Of a DNA stretch of 64,000 nucleotides, positions 31,446-44,266 are shown one piece after another (positions within the stretch are counted from its first letter, which is position 1; each line of letters starts with the position of its first letter). Position numbers and translations under genes: made by a program. Source of the DNA: Kalaharituber pfeilii (taxonomy: Eukaryota > Ascomycota > Pezizomycetes > Pezizales > Pezizaceae). Under the pieces are notes generated by a model. That model searched no databases. It was not told the origin of the DNA and worked only from the letters and a program-made list of their open reading frames with translations. The stretch lies in NCBI GenBank assembly GCA_015179045.1, contig WHUZ01000013.1:434001-498000 (forward strand), written 5' to 3'.

Positions 31446-32563
31446 CAGTCCGACCTTGCTATAATGAAATTTGGCCCTTTGTTTTCACTATAGCAAGGTT
31501 TTCAGTATAGAAAACTGTGGCAAATTAGTCATATAGTCTTGGTAGCTGAGTTCGGATTTAATACTAATTAACCTGTATTGACTTACTAGTAATGGAAATA
31601 GCTACATGAAGAAATCAATTTGAATAAGACAGTTGTAACGGACCGACCTCACGGGGCTATTAGCCGGCGCTGAGTCGCAGATCGAGTCAGGTGGGTCACG
31701 TAGTGCTCACAAGTTTGAGCAGGACGCTGCTTGTAGAGGAAAGAGTATGGTCAGGAGAGTATATGTTTTATTGCTTGAGGGACCTAGGCTACGGGGTGGA
31801 AAAGAGTCTTTATATACAGGAAAGTGCAACACAGAAACAGAGAGATATAGAAGGGCTTCCTTAAGCGCCGTGCCTTCAGCAGAATTGATGTTATCCAAAA
31901 AGCGTAATTCCTTAAGCGCCGACAATTCTGTTATCCAAAAAACGTAATTCCTTAAGCGCCGACAATTCTGTTATCCAAAACTGTGCTAGTAGGAGATTCC
32001 TTGAACCCGGTCGACCTTAGTACAGTTTTTAGTACAGTTCAGGGTAACCGATTGTGATCCGTGACAATAGGAGTAGTAGTAATGAATAAGAATAGAAATG
32101 TAAAGAGCAGTGGTAGTAAGAGAAGAATATAAATTAGAAGTAAATTAGGAGGCGATTGAGATTCATAGGATGCCAACAGTGAAGATGTCTACTCGCAAAC
32201 GGTGAGCATTCATACCAACAACATACCCGGAAGGACCAGACACTCATAACTTGGTTTAAACCAACTCTAGCACTTAGTGACATAGTTACTGTTTGCTGGG
32301 CTGCTCGAGAATTACTGGTACGCAGGACGCAAGACAGTGGCAGGTGGGTTTCAATGGATATCATCAGCTACTTTTCATTATAGCAAGAACAAATTGTATG
32401 TAGATAAAAATAACTTCCTAGAGTATTTTTTTCATTACACTATTTGGTGCGATTTCATTATAGCAAGGTCAAATTGCATGGGAATGGAAAATCCAAGAGC
32501 ACGGTGTATTCATAATAGCAAGGTTTTCACTATAGCGGGATTCATTATAGCAAGGTCGGACTG
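31446..32563. mobile_element. pogo-like non-autonomous element, 1.1 kb
   Basis: Terminal inverted repeats cagtccgaccttgctataat (extending to about 23 bp), with TA at 31,444-31,445 and 32,564-32,565. The motif ttcantatagcaaggt recurs several times near each end. The TIR shares cttgctata with the MITE at 29,589. A GC-richer interior (about 31,632-32,066, beginning tgtaacggacc and ending gtgaca) could be an unrelated insertion such as a solo LTR, but no target duplication was found. Confidence 0.85.
31860..31982. repeat. Tandem repeat, ~45-bp unit, about 2.5 copies
   Basis: Unit contains ttccttaagcgccg, caattctgttatccaaaa and acgtaa. Two full copies are nearly identical and the first is diverged. 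Confidence 0.75.
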
Positions 32564-32941
32564 TACATATCCCTTGGGGGCGCGAAACGGTCTGCCAGGT
32601 CAAAATGCAAGAATTCAAACCGCTTCTGGCTTAAACAGTGATGGTTTTGGGTTTAACTTCACTCAGTCTGTGCTCAGACTCTGAGTAGAGGTTCCCTGGC
32701 CCAATCAGTTCTTGGCCTTGGTGATTGATCACTGGCAGCCAATTTGTCAGTAGTGGTTGTCACTGAATAATTGAGAATGGTTACCAGAAGTTACCAGGAA
32801 AAAGACGCCAACCAAACTAGGCAGGAACCGTGAGGTACCCCTTTTAACCCTGCGAAATTAATAGTAAGTAAAATGAATTACCACGACTAAACGCCCTACA
32901 CATCACTCTACAAATATACGCGTATCGACTTCACATACGAC

Positions 32942-33418
32942 ATGCCCCGCTTAAGTCAAAGAGCTGTAATACAGCAAGAGCTCAGGAGCGATGTAAAATC
33001 TATTATGATGCTCATGGTTCTTGATTCAGTTGCAGACTCCAACTCAGATTTAGAGGAAATCGCTGAAGATACGGTTCTGATATATGATACAATTGCAGCG
33101 CATCGGTATATCTCTCGTGGTGAAAGTGCTGGGCGACATACCTCAAATGTCCTCTATGACTTGATTCATCAGTACCCAGATAGATCATTCCTTGCTCTCT
33201 TTCGTATGCATAGCCTTCGCATCCTTCCATGCCTTTTTCATATTCTGAGCCTTCTCTCCAATTTTCTTGAACGTGATATGATCATCATCTGAAAACAGCT
33301 GATCTTTAGCATCCTTGTGCCAAACCACCTGCTTGCCTCTTAGTGACTCGAAGTTCTCCTGCATCCAGGTGATTAAACGCTCTCTCTTCCATGGAGAATT
33401 AATGCGTGAGGAAGACAT
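32942..33418. pseudogene. PIF/Harbinger-like remnants, two half genes facing each other
   Basis: Plus strand 32,942 to about 33,210 encodes a segment ending RHTSNVLYDLIHQYPD then RSFLALFRMH, like the region just before the nuclease domain of PIF/Harbinger transposases. Minus strand 33,418-33,185 encodes MSSSRINSPWKRERLITWMQ and then RGKQVVWHKDAKDQLF, a small helical, trihelix-like protein of the kind that accompanies such transposases. The two frames run into each other near 33,200, so the middle of the element, including the catalytic domain, is gone. Confidence 0.45.
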
Positions 33419-33475
33419 GAATATGAATTTGGATATACGCGCGTTATTTGTTTTGGTAGAGCGCGCTGAATGTTA

Positions 33476-35286
33476 CTGTCGCTTACCTATTAGTGACCGA
33501 GCACCTATTAGTGACCGATCTCTTGGCACTCCTCCTCGTACAACTTCTACATGCAATATCTTCGGCTTCAGGCATGCTAGCAACATGAGGTAAATTGCAG
33601 AATATACAGCAGGTGCACCTGAATATTTGGAGGTTATTTGATGGCCATACTATATATACATCTTTTGTAATTCAATGATATGGAGAGAAAGTATAGCATT
33701 CTACCCCCCCTTGCATAGCAAAGAATAGCATACCCTAAATATTATATGACTCTCCTCAACTATAGCTTTTCACACTCTCAAGTGGCTATAGAAGAAGATA
33801 GCTAACTTAAATGGTGATAGGATAAGGCTGCTCTGAATTTCGGTAGCCTCAAAGCAGTCACTGAAATGGCCGAAAATGCCGGAAGTGCTAAAACTTCCAA
33901 TATGCTCTTCTATTACTTGCAACAAGCAACTACATATACTAAAAATAACAGGATTAATAGTTATAAGACTACTCTTATGATTACGATAGTATGTAATATA
34001 ATTGGGAGTGTTGGCTACTAGGAAAACATCCTCAAGAATAGTATAGTATATTTCAGGACTGATAGTATTAATTACTAGGAAAAATACTCTTATAAGTGCG
34101 ACAGCCTCTAGTAGGATAATAGGATTGGTAGACCTGATAAGTATCTATACCAACGATAGTATATAGCTGCAGAATTAGCTGGTATAGATGTACCCTGACA
34201 GCTATAATAGCATATATCTAACTGATAGGATTAGTTGATAAAATGAACTTCTTACTATATCAACATTGATAGCATATACCATAGTTGATAGAGGAGGTAA
34301 AAATAATAGTATTACTGCCATGTACATCTATATAGAATGATATAGGGAGCAATACTAACAAAAATTTAGTATTTCTTATATTAATATAATAAGCAGAATT
34401 GTATCTGAATATATACTATCCTATAATGACCTCCTAGGTATAATTAGCTGCAAGAACTTCTGTCAGGGTGGTTACTGTCTTGTTATAGGTTCACCACAAC
34501 CATACGGTGGGCAGTCAGTGGATGCATATATGCAAGTCATATATGAGCTGACAGTACTAGCGATGGTGCTGGTGACAGTGCCGGCGCTGGCATCGCAGTC
34601 ACATAAATGAGTACTATATGGGCTACGCAGAGGACTAGCATATGTAGAGCACTCAGGACAAGGTCTATAGAAAGTAATGGTACTCTGATATTGAAGTAGC
34701 AGCAATTGGTATAAATTTGTGCTTGTTGATAGAATATAGCAATTAAAGAATTAGTTCATCATATATCTACTACTTTAGTTATATAAAACACTATTGATTA
34801 TATCAAGAGCATAGAAATGCTGCTTTTAGAGTGGTATATTGGTTGCAGTGGAGTATATTATGTGTGTAGCAGGACATACTGGCAGCTTTAGCACTTCCGG
34901 CACTTTCAGATATTTTGGTAACTGCTTTTGAGGCTACAGAAATTCACAGCGACTTATCCTACCATCATTTAGGTGAGCTACCCTTCTTCTATAGTCACTT
35001 GAGAGTACGAAGAACTATAGTTGAGGATAGTCATATAGTATTTAGTATATGCTATTCTTTGCTATGCAAGGGGGAGTAGAATGCTATACTTTCTCTGCAT
35101 ATCATTGAATTACAAAAGGTGTATATATAGTGTGGCCATCAAATATCCTCCAAATGTTCAGGCATGCCTGCTGTATATTCTGCAATTTACCTCATGTTGC
35201 TAGCATGCCTGACGCTGAAGATATTGCATGTGGAAGTTGTACAAGGAGGAGTGCCAAGAACTCGGTCACTAATAGGTAAGCGACAG
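33476..35286. mobile_element. Foldback element with ~400-bp inverted arms
   Basis: Arms 33,476 to about 33,893 and about 34,887 to 35,286 are inverted copies. Outer ends are ctgtcgcttacctattagtg and its complement, flanked by TA (33,474-33,475 and 35,287-35,288). The left arm has an extra tandem copy of cctattagtgaccga. The ~1-kb centre is very AT-rich and contains no gene. Confidence 0.85.
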
Positions 35287-35288
35287 TA

Positions 35289-36157
35289 ATGCGAATCCGG
35301 ATGTGAATACGTGATGCTGAATATGGTGCGAAATGATGCGGGGATATGCAGCAAAGTAAGTTACTAACTGAGCTCTACTTACCAGAACAGCCATTTACCA
35401 GTCGATTTTGACTGGTAAAAGAACTTATGCTGGTAAGTTGCGCCACCACCCAATGGGCCAATGAACGAAGGGGCCAAGGCACTAAAAACGCCTCAGTCAA
35501 GTATAGTTAAGTAAAGTAAAGTGTGGTAACCATTTTCAATTATTCAGTGACAACCACTAGTGTTTCGTGTCCCCAAGGGATACGCAGTCTACGTAATGGT
35601 GAAACCAAGTTTTCCCTTTTTTTTAAGCGGGCCAAGACTACATTGCGGGGGCAATCTCTGAAGTTTGTTAAACTTCTTGAGCGATCTCTACAGCGGCCGG
35701 CTAAACAGGGTTGTGGCTAGGATGCAACCTCTTGACACAAACTAACTACACTGAATAGCATTTTCTCCTGAAATGTTCTCTATATTGTGTAAGATACTTA
35801 GTTAAATAGATAGTTCACCGGAATTGAGATATGTACTGGTGCTCTACCATAACACATGTGGGAGTATACATATGGTACAAAAGCCGCATTTGCAACTTCC
35901 TTGGTACCAAGAGCTGTCGGCTCGTTGACCGAATGAGGTTGTCAATGGCCCATATTCCCATTCAATAAATTTTGTAAACAAACATGCAGGGTGAAGTACG
36001 TAACTTCGCCCTCTTATGGTAAGTAGGCACATGTCCCAAGCACTTGACGATACACTTCATGTGTAATAAATACGAAACGACCAACCTAGTCTCGATCTAA
36101 GTGACGAATCCATGTCACCCATGGGGTGGAGAAAAGCTGGCCAACGAGATATTGATA
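35289..36157. other. No gene recognised
   Basis: Short open frames only. A small local palindrome (accagtcgattttgactggt) lies at about 35,397-35,416. Confidence 0.4.
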
Positions 36158-36159
36158 TA

Positions 36160-36582
36160 CAGTTTTCCCTTACTATACCGAACCTCGTTGTACCAGAAAC
36201 CTTGCTATACCAGATACTCTCAGGTTGCTATATACCACTCCCATAAAAAACCCTCTTGCTATACCGGACGCACTAAGAATACCGGACCGGACAGGAATTG
36301 CTAGGCACTTACCCCCCTGTCTCTATACAAATAATATTTGCTATACCGGATACACTAACACTGATACGTCCAATCTTAGCTATCCCACATTGCATTCACC
36401 TTTCAGATGCTTACCAAAATTAACATTACATAATAAAATTAGGCTGTCATTGTTCCCAATTACATTAATTTTCCTGCCCATCCCTATTCTGTTCTGCCAA
36501 GCATTTTATTCTATAACAGAACCTTGCTATATCAGACGAAAAAGGCCGAATTTTACAGATCTGGTATAGCAAGGGAAAACTG
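36160..36582 (-). mobile_element. pogo/Tigger-like MITE, copy 2, inverted
   Basis: Same family and size (423 bp) as 29,589-30,010 but in the opposite orientation, with TA on both sides (36,158-36,159 and 36,583-36,584). Confidence 0.88.
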
Positions 36583-37018
36583 TATGCCACCCATTTATTA
36601 AATGCCAGTAAGCCTAGTGATCCAGCTAGGGACCAGTACTTCCCTTACATATACATAGTCATCAGTACCTGACTCGCTTGGGCAGATCAGCACACATTTG
36701 TAGTTTCTTGAGGTCTAAATTATGTAGAGTATTAAGTACTTTACCTGAGTACGACTTATATGTAGAGTACTCGAGTACTGTTGCGTACCTTTAACTGAAG
36801 CGAGTCTTGGCACCACTATCATTGCATATGTCGTCATACAACTAGAATTGGAGGCCTGGAGGGCCTGAATCATATGTTCCTTCTCTATGGATGAGTACAT
36901 GCAAACCATGTAGCAATTACAGCTACCAGTATACACTACATGGTTTATATGAATAATTGGGAGTGTTTCTTGACAACACTTCATGTCGGACATCCACATC
37001 CACCCCAGGGAGCTGAGA

Positions 37019-37238
37019 ATTCCTGGTTCGTAAAGTATTGAATGCTGCATATATTGTATGTGCTATTCGCCTTTTGGAATAGTGCAAATTTGTTATGCAG
37101 CATTCCTTCCGAACCAGCGAGTATTGTACTCGCTGGTTCGGAAAGTATTGGAACGCTGCATAAATTGTGTGCGCTATTCGCCTTTTGGAATAATGCAAAT
37201 TTTATATGCATCGTTCCAATACTTTCCGAACCAGCGAG
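37019..37238. mobile_element. Two adjacent ~105-110-bp palindromic MITEs
   Basis: Units at about 37,019-37,121 and 37,129-37,238 have ends ctcgctggttcggaaagt and complement and an almost wholly palindromic body. TA flanks the second. A related copy is at 59,882. They lie about 440 bp before the gene starting at 37,682. Confidence 0.82.
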
Positions 37239-37681
37239 TATCCATGGATTGCAAGCCAAATCTCTCAGCAGTAGATGCGTTAGGCTTTACTGCTTGGTTT
37301 GAAAGGATAGGAGGTCAAGTACAAGCGCCTTTCCGGATTCGCCAGTAGCTTAACGACGCCGAGAAGGGCAGAAAGATGTTCGATTCGCTGTGGCTAGCAG
37401 CATGTGATACAGTGATAAGGCTTCATGTTTGTTACCCAGATTCTAAGTATGAGAAGTTATTACCTCCAAGCGTCAGTTAACCCATGCAATAGGATAATCG
37501 TGACTCCATCCCACTCATACATCCCCACTTTCTGGAAACCGCCCTCAAAAGGCATTGCCCCTCCGACATAGTTTACTCCTCAACCTATACATCTTATTCT
37601 AGCATTATTTCCAGTGGATCCCCCCTTTGAGAAGGAAGCAAAAATTATACACTGGTTCTCTTTAATCAGAACCCACAGCAA
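37239..37681. other. Upstream region of the TRANK1-like gene
   Basis: No gene recognised. A pyrimidine-rich stretch at about 37,500-37,660 precedes the start codon and probably includes the promoter and leader. Confidence 0.35.
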
Positions 37682-40600
37682 ATGGATTATTTCCTCAAGA
37701 GTAACGGCGCCGTGGATGTCGATAGTAACGATTTCACAACTTTCGTTCTTTCAAACAAACACTACACCTCTCAGGACTTTTCAGTGTTAAACACCTCGTT
37801 AGCTAAGAACCCTCGTCAAACAGCGTTACTGCTATCCTCCAAAGCTAATCGAGCCTTATTTGTCTCGGATTTCTCTGAAAGAATCCAGCGCATACTCACA
37901 TGGCTTCAAAACATCACTGAATTGAATTCATCGTCCAAAAACTCTTCTCTTACGTCAATCAACAAAGACATCATACATAAGTTTGCTGCGAGCATTGTCC
38001 TTCCGCTTTTGGAACCCGACGAAACAGAGTTGTATAGTCTCCGTGGTTTCACAGACCTTCTCATCAGCACAATCCATTTGTCATATGTTTATAGGAACAG
38101 GGGTGTTGGTGCAAAAATTCACAAAACCTTGTTGGAGAAAATCTCGAGAAGTTCATATCTTATACAACGCATCCTTCCTTCAATTGAGGGTGCAAAGTTG
38201 CTTCAAACTATTCTCGCAGAAGCACAGGCAGGGGCGGAAATTCGGTCCTTTGGTAGTGTGACAACATTGACGGAATGGACTAGAGTGGCCGTTGAACTCT
38301 GTCGGAAGTGCCGAGCTAACCACTGTGTTAATGAACAGCTGAGTCGGTGGACCTCCCTCAATGAGTTGCAGAATTCCCTCCAAAAGATAGTTGAGGCAGA
38401 TGATAAACGGCGGAGGGAGTTGCTCCAACAACCCTTGCTACGGGGCGATTTTAGCGGAATGAGGATACTTTCGACGGATGATAAAAAGTCTGGAAACAAG
38501 TCTTCGCTCCTTCCAGAACTCCCACTTTCTCCGGAGGATTATCGTAATATGGACCTCTTCAACATTCGGCGACCCACAGGAACCGGTGCAGTTGAAGGGA
38601 TCATTACACGCCTTCAGGAAACAGAGACCTTTTACCTTTTTCAAGCTTTGGTGAAGTCATTTCCTTGTGCGCCATGTTTGCTTGACAAGGCGGCTCCTAC
38701 AGTGGCGGTACCGAGGAAACACCATGTGGCAACTGATCTTCCCAATTCGTTCACGAGTACGCTATTTGGACAGAAACTGGGTCCATGGAGGATTTGCCTT
38801 TCGGAGGCAGCATTCAAAGATGTGCAGTCCACAAACAAAGAAGGCATGAGTCCGCTGGTATAGGTGTGCCTGACGTAACAACGAACGCTACCGCTGACTA
38901 TCTGCACGTTTACAATAAATAGGACACTTCAATGCAATAGCGAATAAGTTGAGGGCGCTGGCGTCAGGACACTGGGATATTAGCTGTTTAAGAAAGCCGC
39001 TTTCACAGAAAATGCTCGAGGAAGCAAAGGAGGAGCAAAAAGTTCCATTATGGAGGGCTGAATATGCCTCTAACGGGCGAATTTTGTGGCAGGTAAACGT
39101 GGGCTTCGATGAGGATGTTGGGGCTAGTTGCCAAATAATAACCGGTAAGCGTTCACTATTTTACCATTTTCCCTATGGGCGAATGCTAATGCGCGTGCGG
39201 GAATAGTTTGGAGAATTGGACTAAACGACGAGGTTTCTTACTATTTTACCCCACTTCCATTTGTGCAGGCGCTAAATACTCAGTCATAGGTGAGACAAGC
39301 GATTCGGAATGTTTTAAGACTTCAAAAGCCCTTCACAGATGACGATATAAGAGACCGTACAGTGTCCCTCCGGAGTTTTCCTGTTCTTCCAAAGACGTGC
39401 GCCGATGTCGAATATCATTTCGATGCTGGCATCGTCATAGATGAGACTGTGCTTGCAGCCCAAGAGGCCCTGATGAGTAGTAAGACATATCCACTCCTCC
39501 ACCCGAGACCACAGTTGATGGAGATGCATGCTAACAAAACAAAGATAAATTCTACTGTTTGACTAGCAAAGTTCTGGATCGTATATTCACTGGGTCAAAT
39601 TCCCTTGAGTTCCCGTTCGATATTTCCAAGGAAGAGACCGAAATTATCAAACACTCCAACTCCGCCGCATTTATTCAGGGCCGGAGTGGGACCGGAAAAA
39701 CCACCTGCTTGTTGTTCAAGCTCTTGTGCAGGAACATTTCGAGTAGGGAGAATGAAGGCAATCCAGTTCGGCAAGTGCGATACCCTGCGTTCATATTTAC
39801 CAGTAACGTTTTTTCGTCGTCGGGCGTTGACGGATGATAGATTTTTCTTACCCGATCGAGTTTTCTTGCGGAAAGGCTCAGTCAATATCTTCGACGGTTA
39901 ATGGAGTGTCAACTAGGAAGGTTCTCTGCCCAGAGAAGTCGGAAGTGCCATCGACTCAGGAATTTACTAGCACCCTCAAAGAAGCCGAAGACCCACTGGA
40001 AGGACTAAGCTTGGATAATATGGATGACGATAGGTTTCCACTTGTTTGCACTTTTGAACAGCTGTTTCATTTTTTGGAACGAGTCATCAAGTAAGTCACG
40101 AGGAGGCAAAACGAGGAGTACAACTGACGATGAGTTAGATTTCATGATCGAAATGATATTTCTGCCTTCGAGCGCAGAAAAAATAATGCTGGCGGAAGAG
40201 TATCCAAAGTTGTTGACTATGAGGTCTTCAGATCCCAATATTGGAAGAAGCATTCTTATGATAATAAGAAAGGATTTGAGCCAGAGCTAGTGTTCTCAGA
40301 ATTTCTTGGAACAATCAAAGGCTTCACCTCTGCTCAGCGAGGTTTTAAAACCTCTTTCTAGGGATGAATACCTGAAACTGGGAAGCCGAAGGTCACCTGT
40401 ATTCGCTGATCATGCCTCCAGGAGCATCATTTACGATATGTACCAGGATTACGAGAGGAAGAAGGGGATTTGGGGTGATAGAGACGACATCGATAGAGTT
40501 ACGAAACTTCTGAGGTCCCTGGAGGACGACTCAGAATTGAAAAAGCGAGTTCAAAGCTGTTTTGATGAAGTTTATGTCGACGGTCAGCAATGCTGCAATT

Positions 40601-42738
40601 TTAATTAAGAAAATAGGATGCTAACCAAGATTCTTGTACAGAATTACAGGATAATAAACTTCTAGAGCTGGACCTTATACTGACACTGGTCAGAAATCCC
40701 AACGGCATTCATTTCGGTACATATTAATAATCCTTCGATGATTCCAACTCAGAGTAATGTTGCTGATACTTACAAAGCTGGCGACACTGCCCAATGCATT
40801 TGCAGGGACAATACGTTTCGTTTTCAAGATATAAAAGCACGGTTCTATGAGCATTTTATTGGGATGGCTGACGAAGCTCGCAAGCGCTCCTGGGCAAGAC
40901 CCGAATTGTTTCAATTGGCAAAGAACTACAGATCTCACCAAGGGATTTTGTCTTTGGCTGCAGAAATTGTTGACATGCTCTGTAACGGTAAGTAGGCGCA
41001 GCCGATGTGGAACTCGGAATATATGTGCTCATGATTGGTTATGTTCAAGGTTTTCCGGGTCAAATTGATCCGCTCCCTCGTGAGATTGGGAGTTATCCAG
41101 GGGCAAAACCAACAGTGTTTCGTAAGTTCGATTTGCAAAGGTACCATAGGAATGGGAGGCACAGGATGACCTAATGCACCGCATAGTTGGTTTCAATCAT
41201 GAAATACTTGCCGAAAGGGAAGCAGCCGTACTGGGAGCTGAGGAAGGTCTGAGCTGCTTTGGCGCCGGGCAAGTGATTATCGTCAGGGATGATGCTGCGA
41301 AGGAGGAACTGGAAGGACTGCTAGGAACTACCCTAATACTTACCATCTTCCAGAGCAAGGGTCTGGAATTCGATGACGTAGTTGTTTACAACTTTTTCAC
41401 TAACTCTGTGTGGGGTAATGTGGGCATCCGGGTATTGAAGTTATTATTGACGAGCAATGCAGCATACGAACTGGATACTCGAAAGTATGGAGTAAGTAGG
41501 AATTAACGATGAACCTGGAGAATATGCAGGTCGCAGGCTAACCCTATTGGATTACAGATGTTATGCTCGGAGCTCAAGCATCTTTATGTGGCGGCCACTC
41601 GGGCACGAAAGAATTTGTGGTTTGTAGAGAGTGATCCAGCATCCGTGCATAGCATTTTGACGTTATGGACAAGAACGGAGGACGGCCTAGCAGGCGACCC
41701 ACTTGTCTCGGTTGTAGATGTAAATGATTCAAAGGTACATCACCCAACTCCAGGGCGTTGAATGGTTTTTATTGGACGTTTCTAATGCTATGCTTTAACA
41801 GGCCCAGAAGATGAAAAATATTATCAAACCCGCACGATCTACAAATCCAGAAGCGTGGAGAAAACAGGGTGAAGAGTTCCTGCAACGCAACTTATACAAG
41901 GAGGTAAGAATACTGTTATTCAAGTTTCTATGTTCCACTTCATTGACGATAATATGCTAGGCTCTGATATGTTTTAAAAAGGCAAGAAATTCACAAGGAC
42001 AAGCTCTAGCAACTGCATATCTTAAATACCAGGAAGCACGGGCAAAAGATGTTGATGTCAAGGAGGTTAGGAGGGAAGCAAGGATTTTGTACGAAGAAGC
42101 AGCAAATCTGTTCCAGCAAGCTTCTTTCATTCAGAAGGCTGCTGAAGCCTGGGCAGCTACGAGGCAATACAGAAAAGCAGCTGATGTTTTGCGAAATCAT
42201 GGCCTACATGGGCGGGCTGCACCATTGTACGAAAAGGCCCGCGACTTTCTACAGGCAGCCATGTGCTACGATACTGCTAAACAATACGATAATGCGGTGA
42301 CGGCGTATCGAAAAGGCGAATATTTCTCAGAACTCATCGACTACTTAACACGGTAAGTTTCGTTTTATAAATCACTCGTGTCGGACTTGATTCACTCACA
42401 GTAAATGCAGGAACGAGGACCGTATCAGTAAGGGCCTTCGGACACGTTATTCGACCTTGATCAATATCCAGCCTCAGCGAGGCGACCTTGTTCTCCCAGA
42501 CACATCCCTTTCTGCGGCTGTGGATGTTGAAAAAAATAGTATAGTGCAACGTCCAGTCTCTCCACCACGTTCTGTTTCTTCTATTTCATCTATATCATTC
42601 TGTGATGTTCTATCACTTTCCATTCTATTTCTAGTTGTCTCATACATTATGTATTCATCTCTCATATATCATATATCCTTGGTTTTTCTGTCTCTACGTT
42701 CTTTACTCTTGATACTTCAAGATTCTTTTAAAGTCATA
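37682..42738 (+). pseudogene. TRANK1-like UvrD/SF1 helicase with TPR region, 3'-truncated
   Basis: A long multi-intron gene starts MDYFLKSNGAVDVDS; the first exon runs to about 38,850. Superfamily 1 motifs follow in order: Walker A QGRSGTGKTTCLLFKLL (about 39,680), Walker B YVDELQDNKLLELDLIL (joined over a GT-AG intron 40,583-40,641), GDTAQCICRDNTFRFQD (about 40,780), LAKNYRSHQGILSLA (40,915), FPGQIDPLPREIGSYPGAKP (41,050), TIFQSKGLEFDDVVVYNFFT (41,345) and LKHLYVAATRARKNLWF (41,575). A TPR-like region (YEEAANLFQQASFIQKAAEA onward) spans 42,085-42,355. The layout matches fungal relatives of TRANK1. After about 42,480 the frame turns into low-complexity Ser/Leu and stops, while full relatives continue much further. 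A TAG also interrupts the frame near 39,288, and one junction near 38,860-38,930 does not close, so I treat it as degenerate. Confidence 0.72.
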
Positions 42739-44190
42739 TGAATATCACGTTACATACAGGTGACTTGCATTTTCTGTTTCTTATTTGAAAATATCTATAT
42801 TCTCTTTGGACTCGCGATCTTAATTATAAATAGGTCTCGAACCTTCTTCTGTACATATGTTAAACTTCAATTAATTGACTTAGTCCTTTCTCTAACATTT
42901 TTCTCTAATATTAGTTCTAAGCTTAGTTAGTACTTAACTACTCTGACCCACAGATTGACTTCTTTGTTACGGGCGTGAGGGGCTCGGCTTCGCCGTGCGC
43001 TGGAAATGGATGTTACGGCTACGGAGGCTATATACGGCGGACCGGAAGGGCAGCTACTCGGCGTGGGGCGCGCAGCGGAGCGGAGCGATTCACGGGCGTA
43101 ATAAGGAAACGATAGGTTTCAGAGTTATAGAGAACTTAGAACACCGCTAGTGTCTTGATTCTTCTACCTATACTATCACTGGCGCTTTTATAGACTTGAG
43201 CGCCTCGTACAAATGGCTAGTAAACCAAGTAAAGCAAATGACAATTCCTTATCAATGCCAATACATGTGGTAACAGGTCAACGTAACAGAAACATGCAAT
43301 AATAGTACCCGGGGGTAGGGGAAAATACTCAGAAGCGCTATGCATGCATTAATGTGCGCCACCGGACAGGGGGTCAAAAGTGAAGTAGGTATGGCTTTTT
43401 GTCGAAAAGTCTTCAGAGCTTTTGTATGGGATTTACACACAAAAGTACGACACACGTATTTTTTAATTGCATTCAAGTCAACAAAGCATTGCATAATTTG
43501 CATAACTACAACCTGGCTGCCCAAACGCGAAGCCAATCTTGCACACTTCTAACTAATGGTATGAGGCATTCTTTTATTCTTTTATCCCACTCTTCTTGAG
43601 GCTTTTCCACTTCATTTGCGCATTTGTTGTGTACATCAATAATTCAGATGTGCTCAACTAGATTAGTTTCTCGATTGTGAATTTTATACCGAAATTTTGC
43701 GTGCTGAGCTCGGGTTTCCATTTCGCTATTGTATGAGGCTTCAGTGGGTGATTCGACACTGTGATTGGGAAAAATGATTTGTGCTGGCTGATTGAAAACA
43801 AACATTGAAGCGTGTAACTATGCGAAGCGTGTAGGAATCCTGTAGATAACAAGTGCTGTATTACATAACAAACAGCTGAACTGCCTGCTCTCGTAGCCAG
43901 TGAACTGCCCTAGCAACGATCCCTGTCACAATGTATGCAACTTTTCGCGCTTCTGAAGACTTACCCTGATATCATACACACACATACGAAAGAGTGCAAC
44001 GTTTTTCTGTTTTGTGTAACATGCGTCGGCACAGAAGCTTTCCCCTTGCATTAGTAGTAATGCCCTGTGAATTGAAAAATCTCAATTACCATTCAGGAGC
44101 TAGGAGTCTAGTATCTCGTGCCCAGACTACTGTAGCGATCTGGAAGTGAGTAGCCTTATACAATACAATATGTTACGTTAAATTAGAGTT
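42739..44190. other. No gene recognised; GC-rich patch at 42,965-43,105
   Basis: The patch is rich in cgg/gcg and begins after tgttacggg, which might be part of a solo LTR, but I found no partner end. A lone terminus ctcgtgcccagac (about 44,120) belongs to the DUF6589 transposon family. The remainder shows no coding signal. Confidence 0.4.
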
Positions 44191-44235
44191 AGGTCCCTGC
44201 TATAGGCTCGTAGCCTGTACGCGGGTTTCGTGATC

Positions 44236-44263
<28 letters not shown>
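44191..44263 (+). mobile_element. Diverged SINE tail with poly(A)
   Basis: ccctgctataggctcgtagc, gcgggtttcgtgatc, then about 28 A. Related to the ccatggc...ggggtcacgtga module but clearly diverged. Similar remnants are at 50,275, 46,430 (minus) and 57,740 (minus). Confidence 0.65.

Positions 44264-44266
<3 letters not shown>

Noticed and set aside
31632..32066. Possible solo LTR (tgtaacgg...gtgaca) inside the pogo-like element
   Set aside because: TG...CA ends are present but I found no matching short duplication on the flanks and no second copy.
42457..42741. Hydrophobic Ser/Leu frame as a genuine membrane tail of the helicase
   Set aside because: The change from TPR-like to low-complexity sequence is abrupt and relatives continue differently, so truncation is more likely.
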